Below, in pieces: positions 63,325-64,000 of a stretch of 64,000 nucleotides of DNA. The first letter of the stretch is position 1; each line of letters begins with the position of its first letter. The stretch comes from Clostridia bacterium (lineage in GTDB: Bacteria; Bacillota; Clostridia; Oscillospirales; Acutalibacteraceae), in NCBI GenBank assembly GCA_017399175.1, contig JAFQEE010000065.1, forward strand, positions 1-64,000. Direction: 5' to 3'. A model generated the notes under the pieces. That model made no database searches. It was not told the DNA's origin and worked only from the letters and a program-made list of their open reading frames with translations. The position numbers were made by a program, and so were the translations under genes.

Positions 63325-63341
63325 GAAAAGGAGAAATATAT

Positions 63342-64000
63342 ATGATTAAGGTAACACTTAAAGGCGACGTTATTAAGGAATACGAAGCCGGTACTACTGT
63401 TGCAGAGATTGCAAAATCTATCGGTATGGGTTTATACAAATCTGCTTGTGGTGGTAAAATCAACGGAAACTACTGCGATTTAAGAACTGCAGTTAATGAG
63501 GACTGTGCTCTTGAAATCGTAACATTTGATGAAATCGAGGGTAAAAAGACATTCTGGCATACTGCATCTCACATTATGGCTCAGGCTGTAAAAAGACTTT
63601 ATCCTGATACAAAGCTTGCTATTGGCCCATCAGTTGACAACGGTTTCTATTATGACTTTGATTCAGAAGTTTCATTTACTCCTGAAATTCTTGAAAAGAT
63701 TGAAGCAGAAATGAAGAAAATTGTTAAAGAGGATTTACCACTTGAAAAATTCGAGTTATCCCCTGCTGATGCTCTCCAGATGATGGAAGAAAAAGGTGAA
63801 ATCTATAAAGTTGAGTTAATCAACGAACACGCTGACAAGGGTGAACCGATTTCATTCTACAAGCAAGGTGAATTCACAGAACTTTGTGCAGGTCCTCACC
63901 TTGTGTCAACAGGTGCTGTAAAGGCATTCAAGCTCACAGCTTGTACAGGTGCTTACTGGAGAGGTAACGAAAAGAACAAGATGCTCCAGAGAATTTATGC
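63342..64000 (+). CDS. thrS: Threonyl-tRNA synthetase (5' part, continues past the window)
   Basis: The 219 residues present cover the N-terminal TGS domain (MIKVTLKGDV onwards, about 1-62) and most of the editing domain. Typical motifs are FWHTASHIMAQAV, IGPSVDNGFYYDF, ELCAGPHL and TACTGAYWRG. The aminoacylation domain lies beyond base 64000. AAGGAG lies 8 nt before ATG. The gene is controlled by the threonine T-box upstream. The copy is intact as far as it goes. Confidence 0.96.
   Translation, partial: MIKVTLKGDVIKEYEAGTTVAEIAKSIGMGLYKSACGGKINGNYCDLRTAVNEDCALEIVTFDEIEGKKTFWHTASHIMAQAVKRLYPDTKLAIGPSVDNGFYYDFDSEVSFTPEILEKIEAEMKKIVKEDLPLEKFELSPADALQMMEEKGEIYKVELINEHADKGEPISFYKQGEFTELCAGPHLVSTGAVKAFKLTACTGAYWRGNEKNKMLQRIY

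Overview
The window comes from a low-GC, endospore-forming member of the Clostridia, most likely a Ruminococcaceae/Oscillospiraceae-type gut bacterium. Sporulation genes support this (spoIIID, spoIVB, an alpha/beta SASP, a PdaA-like deacetylase). So do a dockerin-bearing secreted LRR protein, the clostridial IspH-ribosomal protein S1 fusion, and the order hprK-murB-whiA and tig-clpP-clpX. Species cannot be named from the sequence alone. There are no tRNA or rRNA genes, CRISPR arrays, transposases or phage genes. Most of the window is ordinary housekeeping chromosome, mostly on the minus strand and in tightly packed operons.

Layout. 0-7 kb: 3' end of an unknown gene, then trmK-nif3-rqcH and a DUF1858 protein behind ileS. 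7-13.5 kb: spoIIID, an LMW phosphatase, a dockerin/LRR surface protein, ligA, a small membrane protein and a GH27 enzyme carrying an inserted CBM-like domain. 13.6-20.4 kb: rpiR-baiN-like-cmk-plsC-ispH/rpsA and tmcAL. 20.5-25.4 kb: ackA, a 36-residue peptide gene, a secreted DUF6273-type protein with a strongly structured leader, a repeat-rich gap, and spoIVB. 25.5-34.7 kb: lon-engB-lysA-dnaE-pfkA-aroK. 35-37.3 kb: serC-serA. 37.3-42.5 kb: a seven-gene run of LCP-like protein, transglutaminase, folE-folP-folB-folK and an exonuclease. 42.5-49.4 kb: a sugar-phosphate transferase, a DMT transporter, tig-clpP-clpX, a phosphoesterase and a tiny DUF1540 gene. 49.4-57.2 kb: a palindromic non-coding segment, thrC, then hprK-murB-whiA-lepB-lepB-rbgA-rnhB-yraN. 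57.4-60.4 kb: a hypothetical protein, SASP, a polysaccharide deacetylase, trmL and a YjbR protein. 60.4-64 kb: repeat-rich DNA around a padR-HAAS-HAAS operon, then a threonine T-box leader and the 5' part of thrS.

The most notable items are: an isoleucyl-tRNA synthetase with the swapped GXHH active-site signature linked to mupirocin hyper-resistance; a nested palindromic leader plus attenuator-like hairpin before the secreted DUF6273-type gene, whose downstream neighbour is a tiny acidic peptide gene; a 107-bp near-perfect palindrome flanked by an inverted repeat beside thrC; a degenerate LCP protein in the folate operon; a carbohydrate-binding-like domain inserted in a GH27 barrel; and families of short palindromic intergenic repeats, one placed between the thrS T-box terminator and its ribosome binding site. 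No complete new defence or biosynthetic system was found.
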